A stretch of 64,000 bases of DNA from assembly GCF_003347515.1 (NCBI RefSeq), contig NZ_QEII01000297.1:124001-188000 (forward strand), read 5' to 3'. The DNA is from Rhodoferax ferrireducens. Its GTDB lineage: Bacteria; Pseudomonadota; Gammaproteobacteria; Burkholderiales; Burkholderiaceae_C. The position numbers were made by a program, and so were the translations under genes. Positions 23,179-31,893 of this stretch are shown piece by piece. Each line of letters opens with the position of its first letter. Position 1 is the stretch's first letter. A model generated the notes under the pieces. That model saw only the letters and a program-made list of their open reading frames with translations. It made no database searches and was not told the origin of the DNA.

Positions 23179-24735
23179 ATGCCTCAATCAGCCGACAAAA
23201 TCATCGACCACGAACTGCTGTTCCGTGAACCCGAGTACCAAGAACTCCTCAAAAACAAGAAAGAGTTCGAGTTCAACCACACCGACGAAACCATCAAGTC
23301 CATCGTCGAATGGACCAAGACCGAAGACTACAAGCAGAAGAACTTCGCCCGTGATTCACTCACCGTGAATCCGGCCAAGGCCTGCCAGCCGCTGGGCGCT
23401 GTGTATGTTGCCAACGGCTTCGCCAAGACGCTGAGCTTTGTGCACGGTAGCCAGGGCTGCGTGGCCTACTACCGCTCGCATTTCTCGCGCCATTTCAAGG
23501 AGCCGACCTCCTGCGTCAGCTCCTCCATGACCGAGGATGCAGCCGTGTTCGGTGGCTTGAACAACATGGTCGATGGCCTGGCCAACGCCTACAGCTTGTA
23601 CAAGCCCGACATGATCGCGGTATCGACCACCTGCATGGCCGAAGTCATTGGTGACGACGTTGACGCTTTCATCAAGACCAGCAAGCAAAAAGGCAGCATC
23701 CCCGAAGAATTCGATGTGCCGTTCGCCCACACACCAGCCTTCGTTGGCAGCCACATCACGGGCTACGACAACGCGCTGATGGGCGTGCTGCGCCACTTCT
23801 GGGACGGCAAGGCCAAGACCACCGAACCCCTGGTTCGCGTACCCGACGAGAGCATCAACTTCATCGGCGGCTTTGATGGCTTTGTGGTGGGCAACATGAA
23901 GGAAATCCGCCGGATTTTCGATCTGTTCGGCGTCAAAGTGAACATCATCTGCGACCCGTCCGGCAACTGGAACACACCGACCGATGGCGAGTTCCGCATG
24001 TACGCCGGCGGCACCACCAAGGAAGAAGTGATTGCGGCACTGCATGCCAAAGCCACCATCGTATTCCAGGAATACTGCTGCGAAAAAACCACCAAGTTCA
24101 TCCGTGAACATGGCCAGGAAGTCGTCGTGCTCAATGCGCCCGTGGGCGTGAGCGGTACCGACAAGTTCCTGATGGAAATCTCGCGCCTGACCGGCAAGCC
24201 GATTCCTGCGGTTCTGGAAAAAGAACGCGGCGAAGTGGTTGATGCCATGGCCGACAGCCAGGCTCACTTGCATGGCAAGCGCTTTGCCCTGTATGGCGAT
24301 CCGGACCAGATGCTGGGTTATTCACAGTTCCTGCTGGAGCTCGGTGCCGAGCCGGCCCACGTCGTGGCCACCAATGGCGGCAAAGAGTGGGAGATCAAGA
24401 TGCAAGCCCTGTTTGACGCGTCACCCTACGGTGCCGGCTGCAAGGTGTATCCGAAACGCGACCTGTGGCATTTGCGCTCGCTGCTGTTCACGGAGCCGGT
24501 CGATTTCATGATTGGCAACACCTATGGTAAGTTCCTGGAACGCGATACCAAGACACCGCTGGTGCGCCTGGTGTTCCCGATCTTTGATCGTCACCACTAC
24601 CATCGTTATGCCACCTGGGGTTATGACGGCGCCATGCGCGTGCTGGTGATGCTGCTGGATGAATTCTTCGAAGCGCTCGACGGCAACACCATGGAAATCG
24701 CGAAGACCGATTACAGCTACGACATCATTCGTTAA
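23179..24735 (+). CDS. nifK: Nitrogenase MoFe protein beta chain
   Basis: 518 residues from ATG 23179, preceded by a GGAG box; an in-frame TTG at 23167 lies in the ribosome site and is rejected. NifK contributes the other half of the P-cluster: Cys69 ('[10 protein letters not shown]'), Cys94 ('GSQGCVAYY') and Cys152 ('[12 protein letters not shown]'). The N-terminal '[10 protein letters not shown]' and C-terminal 'DYSYDIIR' are typical of the long group I NifK, which wraps around NifD. An intrinsic terminator follows directly, so most transcripts of the structural genes probably end here, with read-through to the ferredoxin gene. Confidence 0.99.
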   Translation: MPQSADKIIDHELLFREPEYQELLKNKKEFEFNHTDETIKSIVEWTKTEDYKQKNFARDSLTVNPAKACQPLGAVYVANGFAKTLSFVHGSQGCVAYYRSHFSRHFKEPTSCVSSSMTEDAAVFGGLNNMVDGLANAYSLYKPDMIAVSTTCMAEVIGDDVDAFIKTSKQKGSIPEEFDVPFAHTPAFVGSHITGYDNALMGVLRHFWDGKAKTTEPLVRVPDESINFIGGFDGFVVGNMKEIRRIFDLFGVKVNIICDPSGNWNTPTDGEFRMYAGGTTKEEVIAALHAKATIVFQEYCCEKTTKFIREHGQEVVVLNAPVGVSGTDKFLMEISRLTGKPIPAVLEKERGEVVDAMADSQAHLHGKRFALYGDPDQMLGYSQFLLELGAEPAHVVATNGGKEWEIKMQALFDASPYGAGCKVYPKRDLWHLRSLLFTEPVDFMIGNTYGKFLERDTKTPLVRLVFPIFDRHHYHRYATWGYDGAMRVLVMLLDEFFEALDGNTMEIAKTDYSYDIIR

Positions 24736-24746
24736 CCTGCCAAAAA

Positions 24747-24777
24747 GGGCTGGGACTCAGGTCCCGGCCCTTTTTTT
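24747..24777 (+). terminator. Intrinsic terminator after nifK
   Basis: GGGCTGGGAC-tcag-GTCCCGGCCC is a 10-bp stem with one mismatched or wobble pair, followed by TTTTTTT. It separates nifHDK from the ferredoxin-AAA module, which has no recognisable sigma-54 promoter of its own. Confidence 0.9.
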
Positions 24778-24809
24778 GTGACCTACCTTTTCCCCGATCC
24801 GAGGACATC

Positions 24810-25157
24810 ATGGCCAATGTAACCTTTAGCTCTCCCCGCATGAAGAAGGACTTGACGGTGTATGCCATCGCAGGCGACACCAAGACGCTGCTCGCCGTCG
24901 CCAAGGCCAACAACGTGCCGCTGGAATTTGAATGTGAAAACGGCGAGTGTGGCTCCTGCCAGCTGCAGGTCACGGTGCTCTCCGACAAAACGCCCATGGG
25001 CATGGCCCTGACCGAGAAAGAAAAGACGGTCCTGCGACTCGCCGGCAAGATCACCGCACAACAGATCGCAGACGCTGAAACCAAGGATCTACCTCCCCCA
25101 TGGCGACTGGCATGCCAGTTCGTCGTCCGCAACGAAGACATTCTGGTCACGTTTTAG
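24810..25157 (+). CDS. [2Fe-2S] ferredoxin, nif-associated
   Basis: 115 residues with a plant-type cluster pattern: Cys42, Cys47, Cys50 in 'CENGECGSCQ' and Cys102 in 'RLACQF'. The longer spacing and adrenodoxin-like tail resemble FdxI/Shethna-type ferredoxins found with nifHDK. A role as low-potential electron donor to NifH, or as a protective protein that locks nitrogenase during O2 stress (Shethna protein II of Azotobacter), is known for relatives; which applies here is open. It follows nifK after a terminator and is 2 bases ahead of the next small gene. Confidence 0.9.
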   Translation: MANVTFSSPRMKKDLTVYAIAGDTKTLLAVAKANNVPLEFECENGECGSCQLQVTVLSDKTPMGMALTEKEKTVLRLAGKITAQQIADAETKDLPPPWRLACQFVVRNEDILVTF

Positions 25158-25159
25158 CC

Positions 25160-25477
25160 ATGGACGCCGCCTACATCAAGACCACGCAGGATGGTCGCAA
25201 GGTTGAGGTGATGGATGGCTGGGTCTGTCTCGATGGTGTGCGCGAGGCGGACAGCCTGATCCCGATGGACGAGCATCCGAACCGGCAAGCCATCACCAAG
25301 GCGGTCCCCGGTGCGACCCATGCGGCCGGGCGTTTGCCGTTCACGCTGGCGGAAGCTGCCATGGCGCAAAACGCCCTGTCGGCGGCGCAACGGGATTTTG
25401 ACGCCAGTCCGGCGGGCATCACACAGCGTCTGCGCCGCGCGGTGTGGGTCAAAGCCACCAACGAAGGCGTGGATTGA
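25160..25477 (+). CDS. Unrecognised 105-aa nif-linked protein
   Basis: No family recognised. The start at ATG 25160 leaves 2 bases after the ferredoxin stop; the longer frame upstream only overlaps the ferredoxin. The protein is soluble and mixed: an N-terminal beta-like part ('TTQDGRKVEVMDGWVCLDGV'), an acidic middle ('SLIPMDEHPNRQAITK') and a C-terminal amphipathic helix rich in Ala/Gln/Arg. No cysteine motif and no signal peptide. Tight packing between the ferredoxin and the next genes argues that it is real and works in the same process as the AAA ATPase or the ferredoxin. Confidence 0.7.
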   Translation: MDAAYIKTTQDGRKVEVMDGWVCLDGVREADSLIPMDEHPNRQAITKAVPGATHAAGRLPFTLAEAAMAQNALSAAQRDFDASPAGITQRLRRAVWVKATNEGVD

Positions 25478-25505
25478 GTTTGAGACACCTCACCGGGAGA
25501 TTGCC

Positions 25506-25757
25506 ATGATCTTTGTTGTTGAACTCCCTAATCAAGGCTATCCGCGCGCCTGGTTTGCCTTTGACAAGGAAGATTTTGTCCGCAAGCTGGAAACGCTGGC
25601 CACTTCCCAAGGGGAACGCTATGTCTACTGGAACGAGGCGGAAGCGGTGGCTGCCTTTGAAGGCAACGACCCGCTCATCGCCGGTAAAGCACTTTGGCGT
25701 GCAAGGCATGCGCTGCATGAACAGTTGGTGGCGCTTGACGTGCTGACGGACGACTAG
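25506..25757 (+). CDS. Unrecognised 83-aa nif-linked protein
   Basis: Small soluble protein starting at ATG 25506 with a GGGAGA ribosome site 5 bases upstream; the upstream extension of the frame overlaps the previous gene and lacks coding character. Composition is acidic and aromatic: 'MIFVVELPNQGYPRAWFAFD' then 'RYVYWNEAEAVAAFEGND'. The fold looks like a single alpha/beta unit. No motif recognised. It sits 12 bases before the AAA ATPase gene, so it could be an adaptor or substrate of that ATPase (inference). Confidence 0.7.
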   Translation: MIFVVELPNQGYPRAWFAFDKEDFVRKLETLATSQGERYVYWNEAEAVAAFEGNDPLIAGKALWRARHALHEQLVALDVLTDD

Positions 25758-25769
25758 GGCGGGGCTTGC

Positions 25770-27494
25770 ATGAAGCTGCGCGTCGAACGTTCGCATGCCC
25801 ACACGCTGGCGACTGAGTTTCCCGAACTGGCGGCACTGACGGACCAGCTGCGCTTTGGTGCGCACGCCGAAATCGGGCTGCAGCAACTCTCGCCGGGTGT
25901 TCTCGAACGCCTGGGCCAGCTGTGGAACCACGGCGGCGCCAATCAGAGCCGCCGCGCCGCCCAGCTGGACTCCTTGCGCCATGTGTTGCACGACCACCCC
26001 GGCGTGCGCTTTAGCGAGGAGACGCTGGAAAAAGTGGTGCCGGCCTTTGTCAGCTACATTGCCGCCGACGCCCGCTGCGGCTGGTTGTTCAGCGCCGACA
26101 CCGACAGCCAGCCCCTGGCCTGGTGCCCGACCCGCATCGACTACATGCCGGCGTCCAACGACGAGACCGGCAAAGTCCTGATTGAGCTGAAAGCCAATGC
26201 CAAGGCCGGCGTCATCATGCAGACCCTGCGCTTGACCGGTGGTGACGTCAAGGGCCGCAGTGTGCCCGAGATGCTGCTGTCGCGCGGCCTGGTGCGTGAA
26301 TCAGCGGCCCTGATGGCGGCTTATGAAATGACGGTAGAACGCTACTTCGACTGGCGCGCCCAGAGCGGTGCGCAGTTTGAGGGTCGCGGTACCGCCTTCC
26401 ACGCGCAAGATCCCAGCGCCACCCACCGTGACGCCGACTGGATGCGCAAGGACGTGGTGATTCTGTCGGCGCAAGGCGGTGCGGCGCGACTGGTTAACGA
26501 CGAAGGCGTGCTGCAGCAACGCAACCCCAGCCTGGAGACGCCGGGTGAAGTGCTCTCCAACTACCTGTCCAAGGCAGCCAAGAGCAACCACTATGACGCC
26601 GAGGATGAAGTGCTGGCCCTGCACGCCGAGTTGCAGCAGCGCCCCGGACTGTTCAAGCGCCTGCCGGTGCATCCGCTCATCCTGATGTTCCATCTCGACC
26701 TGCACCACCATGTGTGGGTGCATGTGAATGACCTCGCACCCTATGTCTACCAGCCGCAGCTCAAACACAAGCTGGTGCTGCCGCCCGAGCAGACCGATTT
26801 GATCGACATCCTCACCGCCGAGATGGACGTCTTGATGGACGACATCATCGCCGGCAAGTCCGGCGGCACCACCGTGCTGTGTGCCGGCCCGCCCGGTGTG
26901 GGCAAAACGCTCACGGCCGAGGTCTATGCCGAAATCATCCGCCGGCCACTCTACCGCGTGCACTCCGGCCAGCTTGGCCTCAACGTCACAACGATGGAGG
27001 CATCCCTGAAGGAAATCTTGCTGCGGGCGCAGCGCTGGGGTGCGGTGCTGCTGATTGACGAGGCCGACGTTTACATCAAGCGCCGCGACGACAACCTGAC
27101 CATGAACGCCGTGGTCGGGGTGTTTCTGCGCGTGCTGGAGTACTTCAACGGCCTGCTGTTTTTAACCACCAACCGCATCGACGATATTGATGAAGCCATC
27201 GTGTCACGCTGCATCGCGCTGATCCGCTACCACCCGCCGGATGCGACCGGACGGCGCCGCATCTGGCAGGTGATGGGCGAGCAGTTTGCACTGGGCCTGG
27301 AGGAAGGCATGCTGGACAAACTCCCCGCCTTGTTTCCGGCGGCGACCGGACGCGACATCAAGGGCCTGGCCAAGCTGGTCGCCAAGTATTGCCACCACAA
27401 ACAGGTCGAGCCGACGCGCGACGTGTTCCTGCGCTGCGCCATGTTCCGCGGCCTGGATCCGGCTGCGCCCATGGCAACTGAAACAGGCATTTGA
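25770..27494 (+). CDS. AAA ATPase with long N-terminal domain, nif-linked
   Basis: 574 residues. The C-terminal third is a classical AAA module: Walker A 'GPPGVGKTLTAEV' (about 374), Walker B 'VLLIDEADVYI' (about 425), a sensor-1 'LTTNRIDDIDEAI' and an arginine-finger-like 'SRCIALIRYHPPD'. The first 340 residues show no domain I can name; they are soluble and may bind a substrate. AAA proteins of this form remodel or unfold partners. Its place behind nifHDK and the ferredoxin, with small proteins on each side, suggests a chaperone for nitrogenase or for a small nif protein. It overlaps no neighbour but is 12 and 11 bases away from them. Confidence 0.85.
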   Translation: MKLRVERSHAHTLATEFPELAALTDQLRFGAHAEIGLQQLSPGVLERLGQLWNHGGANQSRRAAQLDSLRHVLHDHPGVRFSEETLEKVVPAFVSYIAADARCGWLFSADTDSQPLAWCPTRIDYMPASNDETGKVLIELKANAKAGVIMQTLRLTGGDVKGRSVPEMLLSRGLVRESAALMAAYEMTVERYFDWRAQSGAQFEGRGTAFHAQDPSATHRDADWMRKDVVILSAQGGAARLVNDEGVLQQRNPSLETPGEVLSNYLSKAAKSNHYDAEDEVLALHAELQQRPGLFKRLPVHPLILMFHLDLHHHVWVHVNDLAPYVYQPQLKHKLVLPPEQTDLIDILTAEMDVLMDDIIAGKSGGTTVLCAGPPGVGKTLTAEVYAEIIRRPLYRVHSGQLGLNVTTMEASLKEILLRAQRWGAVLLIDEADVYIKRRDDNLTMNAVVGVFLRVLEYFNGLLFLTTNRIDDIDEAIVSRCIALIRYHPPDATGRRRIWQVMGEQFALGLEEGMLDKLPALFPAATGRDIKGLAKLVAKYCHHKQVEPTRDVFLRCAMFRGLDPAAPMATETGI

Positions 27495-27505
27495 CAAAGG
27501 AAACT

Positions 27506-27985
27506 ATGAAAACCGTAGAAGAATTTTTAGCCCACACCATCCAGCTGGAAAGCGAGGCTGCCTTGCGTTTCGGCCAGCTCGCCGATGCCATGACCACGGC
27601 TGGCAACAAAGAGGTGGGGCGTCTGTTTCGCCGCCTGGCCGACTACTCCCTGCTGCATCTGGGCGACGCCCGCGCCCGTGCCGGCTTTCGCACCTTGCCC
27701 GAGATGAAGGCGGGCGAGTACCGCTGGCCCGACGTCGAAAGCCCCGAAGCGGCCGCGATCTGGGCGGCCGACCCCTTCATCGGTATTGAGCAGGCGCTGC
27801 AGGTGGCGCTGGATGCGGAGAGTGCCGGTCTTGACTTTTACGCCGAGGTCCTGGCCTCCACCGACGACCCGGAAATCCGGGTGCTAGCCAAGGAGTTTGT
27901 CGAAGAAGAAGCCCAGCACGTCGCCGAACTGAAGCGCTGGATGCAATTGCACCTGAGCGGCCAGGCGCTGCCGACTGAGGGCTGA
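27506..27985 (+). CDS. Ferritin-like/rubrerythrin-type protein
   Basis: 159 residues from ATG 27506, which has an AAAGGAA ribosome site; a TTG at 27491 is less likely. A four-helix bundle is suggested, with 'TIQLESEAALRFGQLAD' in the first helix and 'EFVEEEAQHVAELKRW' in the last, the latter giving an ExxH di-iron motif. The second-helix ExxH is not clear ('YSLLHLGDA' lacks the Glu), so the iron site may be altered. Rubrerythrin relatives remove peroxide; in a nif operon this may be a protective or iron-handling protein (inference). Confidence 0.75.
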   Translation: MKTVEEFLAHTIQLESEAALRFGQLADAMTTAGNKEVGRLFRRLADYSLLHLGDARARAGFRTLPEMKAGEYRWPDVESPEAAAIWAADPFIGIEQALQVALDAESAGLDFYAEVLASTDDPEIRVLAKEFVEEEAQHVAELKRWMQLHLSGQALPTEG

Positions 27986-28009
27986 ACGGCCTCACGCGGC
28001 TCCAGCATC

Positions 28010-28396
28010 ATGAAAATTGCGGTCGCCACCCAGAACAGCTGGACCCAGGTTGGCGGCCACGCCGGCCAGACCCGGGACTGGCTGGAATTCGACTGCCAGC
28101 CGGGTGAGCCACTACCCGAGCCCCAGCGCGTCCTGCTCACCAAAGAGCAACTGCTGCACCATTTTCAGGACGATGGCCCGCACCCCCTTCATGGCGTCGA
28201 AATCATGATCGCCGCCAGCGCGGGTGACGGCTTTATGCGCCACATGGAGAAATGGGGCGCCCAAGTCTTGTTGACCGGCGAGACTGATCCGCTCATGGCG
28301 CTGAAGAAAGTCATGTCCGGCGAAGCGCTGCCCGATACCCGCTTCGACGTCACCACCACTTTGTGCAAGCTGCGGGATCTGTTCTCGCGTTATTGA
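28010..28396 (+). CDS. NifX/NafY-like cofactor-binding protein
   Basis: 128 residues of the NifX/NifB-C-terminal/NafY family, which bind NifB-co, FeMo-co or precursors. It starts 'MKIAVATQNSWTQVGGHAGQ' and carries 'ASAGDGFMRHMEKWGAQVLL' followed by 'TGETDPLMALKKVM', the ending typical of the family. The second NifX of the island is at 34750. The divergence of the two (this one has Gly-His-Ala in place of the usual His-Phe-Gly) suggests separate roles, one as a carrier, one perhaps a MoFe-apo-protein stabiliser. It is last in the rightward nifHDK-AAA gene line. Confidence 0.85.
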   Translation: MKIAVATQNSWTQVGGHAGQTRDWLEFDCQPGEPLPEPQRVLLTKEQLLHHFQDDGPHPLHGVEIMIAASAGDGFMRHMEKWGAQVLLTGETDPLMALKKVMSGEALPDTRFDVTTTLCKLRDLFSRY

Positions 28397-28758
28397 CTTG
28401 GCAAGCTGCCTGGTCGGCCGGGTGACGATAAGTCGCATCCGGCAACAACGGCATCCGCAGTGCGAGACATATTTACATGCATTTTAGGCCTGTAGCCCTC
28501 GTCCAATAAGCGCAAGTAGCTACGTATTTTATAGCAATCCGATTTTGACGAATGTTGCTTGCCTGGCGTTAACCGGCCAGTGACAGTGACTACCGGGCGG
28601 CGGACGAATGCGCAGATTCTTGCCAGCGCCGGTGGGCCTCGATCAGGAGAATCCATGATGCGTCATCCCCAACAGAGCGCACCAGACCGCAGGGCTGTAC
28701 ACCCCGCAATCCCAATATCCTGGGGGTGTACTATCCGAATTTGTCACAAGGAACAATC
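28397..28758. other. Intergenic stretch between nif block and lipoprotein gene
   Basis: This 362-bp gap holds one inverted copy of the intergenic repeat (28481-28556) and no gene that I can support. Short open frames on both strands look like chance. No sigma-54 site or intrinsic terminator was seen; AT content is higher than in the flanks. Confidence 0.6.
28481..28556 (-). repeat. Intergenic ATAGCT/GGGCT repeat, copy 2
   Basis: On the minus strand it reads GCTATAAAATACGTAGCTAC, then TTGCGC and GGACGAGGGCTACAGGCC, close to the copies at 37370 and 49306. It is the only copy in reverse orientation. It marks the right-hand boundary of the nifHDK block. Confidence 0.75.
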
Positions 28759-29523
28759 GTGAAAGTCATGACGACCCCCATGATCAAAGTTCTCGCTGTG
28801 TCGTGGCTGTTGGCACTGGCGGCCTGCGGTGGCAGCGGGAATAGTGGCACTCCGCCTGCACCGCTCATCAGTGCGGAAGGGCTGTGGGCCGGAAGCACCA
28901 GCACATCCCGTACGGTGACGGGTATTGTTCTTGACAACGGCACCTATTGGCTTCTTTATTCGGTGCCCAATGTCAGCGCCCTCACTGCCGGTTTTATTCA
29001 GGGCACCGGTACCTCGCTCAACGGCAGTTTCTCCTCTTCCGACGGCGTGGACTTCAATATCTCAGGGCAGGGTATCAACAACGCCACGGTGTCCGCAAGC
29101 TACGCGACCAAGCAAAGTCTCAACGGATCAGCCACCTACGCCAACCCCAACTCAACTTACACATTTACGAGCGCGTATAACGCGGACTACGACAAAACCC
29201 CAAGCCTGTCAGCGATCGCCGGCAACTATTTGGGCATCGCTTCCGTTGCAGGCAGCAATGAGGCGATAACGATGGTGATCAATCCGCAGGGCCTGGTTGC
29301 CGGCACCGGAACCAGCAGCTGCCAATATGCCGGACTCGTCGTGCCACGCGCCAAAGGCAATCTATACGATCTATCGCTTGTGATCAGCGGCAGCAATTGC
29401 GCCACCGGCACGAGTTCCGTCACCGGCATTGGCTACTTTGACGCGGGCGCAAAGCGTCTCTACCTGGCCGCGCTCAACAGCGCCCGAAGTAACGGTCTCG
29501 TCTTCGACGGCGTCAAACCTTGA
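28759..29523 (+). CDS. Lipoprotein of unknown function
   Basis: 254 residues from GTG 28759, with AAGGAA about 5 bases upstream (ATG 28768 is an alternative). A type II signal with lipobox 'LALAAC' then 'GGSGNSGTPPAP' marks a membrane-anchored lipoprotein. The mature domain is Ser/Thr/Gly/Asn-rich beta structure ('VTGIVLDNGTYWLLYSV', 'GSFSSSDGVDFNISGQG'), of a type common in betaproteobacterial cell-surface lipoproteins. No enzyme motif. It has no nif connection and, with the next gene, interrupts the nif island. Confidence 0.8.
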   Translation: MKVMTTPMIKVLAVSWLLALAACGGSGNSGTPPAPLISAEGLWAGSTSTSRTVTGIVLDNGTYWLLYSVPNVSALTAGFIQGTGTSLNGSFSSSDGVDFNISGQGINNATVSASYATKQSLNGSATYANPNSTYTFTSAYNADYDKTPSLSAIAGNYLGIASVAGSNEAITMVINPQGLVAGTGTSSCQYAGLVVPRAKGNLYDLSLVISGSNCATGTSSVTGIGYFDAGAKRLYLAALNSARSNGLVFDGVKP

Positions 29524-29602
29524 ACTTTGCTGGCCGCTTGCTTTTTGAGCTGCGTCGGGATCGATCCAGTCAGCCCTGCCATTCAACCGGCCATGCGCCT
29601 CG

Positions 29603-31639
29603 CTATTGCAGGATGGAGAAGATGCTGCTGTAGTCATCTTTCCATGGCTGGAATCCAGGAGAATCGGCAATGCTCGTTGCGCCGGCCAGCCGTGGATCTT
29701 TGAACAAGGCCGCGTCAGCGCTGATCAGTGCCCAGCGGGAACGCAACACCAGTTTTTCAGAATTCCCCTCGGAATCAACCAGGCGAACCTCCTTGCCGAA
29801 ATGATTGGCTGCCGTCTTCATGACTGGCCGCAAGTCCAGGAACCGGTTGGTAATGTGCACCACCAGCACGCCGTCGGACTTGAGGTGCCTGAAATACTGG
29901 GCAAAGGCTTCTTGCGTCAGCAAATGGATGGGCACCGAGTCGCCAGAGAAAGCGTCCACCACCAGCACATCGAACCGTTGCGCGGGCTCTGTCTCCAACT
30001 GCAAGCGGGCGTCGCCAAGAATGATGTCAGTGGCGGCCGCGGTGCGCGAGAGAAAGCTGAAATTTTTGCGCGCGATGTCGATCACCATGGGATCAATCTC
30101 GTAGAGCCGGAAGTAATCATCCTTGCGCCCGTAGCTCACCAGTGTGCCAACGCCCAGGCCAATCACCCCGACCCGCATTGGCCCTTGTGCGGCCTTGAGC
30201 TGCATCGCCTTGCCAGCGCCACCGTCCGGGCTGTAATAGGTGGTGGGCTGGTCCAGTTGGTCCGGCGCGGTGTTTTGTCGGCCATGGACGATTTGTCCGT
30301 GAAACATGGATCGATAGCCGACCTTTTCGTTGTGAAAGACTTGCAGGGTGCCGTAGAAATTGCGCTCGGTCAATTCTGCGCCGCTGGTCTCTTCCCGATG
30401 GTCGTCGATGCGAATCCAGGCCAGGCCCAGCAGCACGACCGCCGTGAAGGCGATGCTGGCGTGACGCCGCCGAGGGCGTGAAAATTTCGTTTTGGGGATG
30501 ATGGCAACGGTAGCCACCAGTCCGGTTAGCAAAATGCCAATCGACAATTCGTAATTGCTGTTAAACCAATAGGGCGCGATGACGCCGACAAAAAAACCAC
30601 CGACCACCCCGCCCACCGCCAACATCAGGTAGTAGCCGGTCAGGTGGCTGGGGTGCGGTTGCAGACGGGCGAGTTCGCCATGACACACCATGCATGCCAC
30701 GAAGAACGCCGTCAGGTTGATCCCCATGGCGACGGCGAGGGGAAGTTCGTTGATCCCCAGGGTGGGCAGGTAGGCCAGGGCACCCAACCCCAGCACCAGC
30801 AACGGGAGAAACACTTTGCGCCGGTACCAGCCATGGCGCTCAAAGCTCATGATGAATGAAAGCAGGTACAAGGCCAAAGGTGCGACCCAGATCATGGGGA
30901 TGGGGGCAATGTTGGTGGTGAGGAAACTGGTGTCGGCCACCATCAAAATCGACGGACAGGCCGCCAGGGCGGCCCACAGCACCTTGTGCGTCCAGCGCGG
31001 CGCGGGGCCGTCGTGATGGGTTGGCTCGACGATGGGAACGCCATGGCGTCCACGCCAGGCCAGGAGTGCGCAGGCGGCGACAAAACACGCATACAAACCC
31101 GACCACAGGTAGGACTGCCAGAGGGTCGGGAAGATCGGTTCTACCGCCACCGGGTAAGCCAGCAGCGCCAGCATGGAGCCAAAGTTGGACAAAGCGAACA
31201 AGCGGTACGGCACCAGGCCCGAACGCTCCCGTGCAAACCAGGCCTGCAGCAGCGGTCCCGTGGTGGACAGCACAAAGTAGGGCAAGCCGATGGACACGGT
31301 CAGCAAGCCAAGGATGCGCAAGGTGGGATTCTCGGCGCCCGTTGGCTTCCAGTCCAGACTCGGGCTGATCGGGATCAGCAACAAACTGACCAGCAGCAAA
31401 CCGCCGTGCACCAGGCTTTGGCGAGAAGGACTGAGGTAGCGGACCACCCAATGGGAGTAAAAATAGCCCAGCAACAAGACCAGCTGGAAGAACAACATGC
31501 AAGTCGTCCAAACGGCTGCCGAGCCACCAAACCAGGGCAAAATCATCTTGCCAATCAAGGGCTGTACCTGGAACAGCAGGAAGGCGCTGAGAAAAATGGT
31601 GAGACCATAGTGAACGGTCAGGCGCAGGTCAATTTTCAT
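29603..31639 (-). CDS. Membrane-fused spermidine-synthase-like protein
   Basis: 678 residues. About 12 membrane helices fill residues 1-410 ('LLFQVQPLIGKMILPWFGG' is the family start). A cytosolic methyltransferase-fold domain of the spermidine synthase type follows (about 430-650), with 'VGVIGLGVGTLV', 'FRLYEIDPMVIDIA' and 'FDVLVVDAFSGDSVPIHLLT'. The 'VDAFSGD' Asp is the usual catalytic acid. ATG 31639 is used. Known members of this fused group are of uncertain substrate; an aminopropyl transfer is possible but not shown. It converges with the lipoprotein gene and diverges from nifE. Confidence 0.88.
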   Translation of the reverse strand: MKIDLRLTVHYGLTIFLSAFLLFQVQPLIGKMILPWFGGSAAVWTTCMLFFQLVLLLGYFYSHWVVRYLSPSRQSLVHGGLLLVSLLLIPISPSLDWKPTGAENPTLRILGLLTVSIGLPYFVLSTTGPLLQAWFARERSGLVPYRLFALSNFGSMLALLAYPVAVEPIFPTLWQSYLWSGLYACFVAACALLAWRGRHGVPIVEPTHHDGPAPRWTHKVLWAALAACPSILMVADTSFLTTNIAPIPMIWVAPLALYLLSFIMSFERHGWYRRKVFLPLLVLGLGALAYLPTLGINELPLAVAMGINLTAFFVACMVCHGELARLQPHPSHLTGYYLMLAVGGVVGGFFVGVIAPYWFNSNYELSIGILLTGLVATVAIIPKTKFSRPRRRHASIAFTAVVLLGLAWIRIDDHREETSGAELTERNFYGTLQVFHNEKVGYRSMFHGQIVHGRQNTAPDQLDQPTTYYSPDGGAGKAMQLKAAQGPMRVGVIGLGVGTLVSYGRKDDYFRLYEIDPMVIDIARKNFSFLSRTAAATDIILGDARLQLETEPAQRFDVLVVDAFSGDSVPIHLLTQEAFAQYFRHLKSDGVLVVHITNRFLDLRPVMKTAANHFGKEVRLVDSEGNSEKLVLRSRWALISADAALFKDPRLAGATSIADSPGFQPWKDDYSSIFSILQ

Positions 31640-31843
31640 GGGTTGTCGTGTTGATCCGTGGCGAAAGCGCCTCCTAGCAGTGCGCGCAGTGTACAGGTCC
31701 AACTTTCGCGCCAAGGTCGATTCTTCTGGCCAGGACAGCCCCCTGTCGCAAACCGTTTGTCGCAATTCCTTCAAACCGGCCAAAGCGCGGCGCCAGCCGC
31801 TGCCATTTCGCGCATAAGCCGCTGTTCAGAGCAGTTTTTGCCC

Positions 31844-31859
31844 TGGCACCCAAATTGCA
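31844..31859 (+). promoter_or_regulatory. Sigma-54 promoter of nifEN operon
   Basis: TGGCACCCAAATTGCA is a full match to the TGGCAC-N5-TTGCA consensus with GG and GC 10 bases apart. It is 34 bases before the nifE start. A one-mismatch NifA site (TGT-N10-TCA) lies at 31758-31773; no perfect site is visible. Confidence 0.92.
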
Positions 31860-31893
31860 ATGAGAAGACTAACCACCATGTCAGGAGTCTTCC

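Noticed and set aside
31690..31860. Search for a perfect NifA site before nifE
   Set aside because: Only a TGT-N10-TCA near match at 31758-31773; not listed as a separate site.
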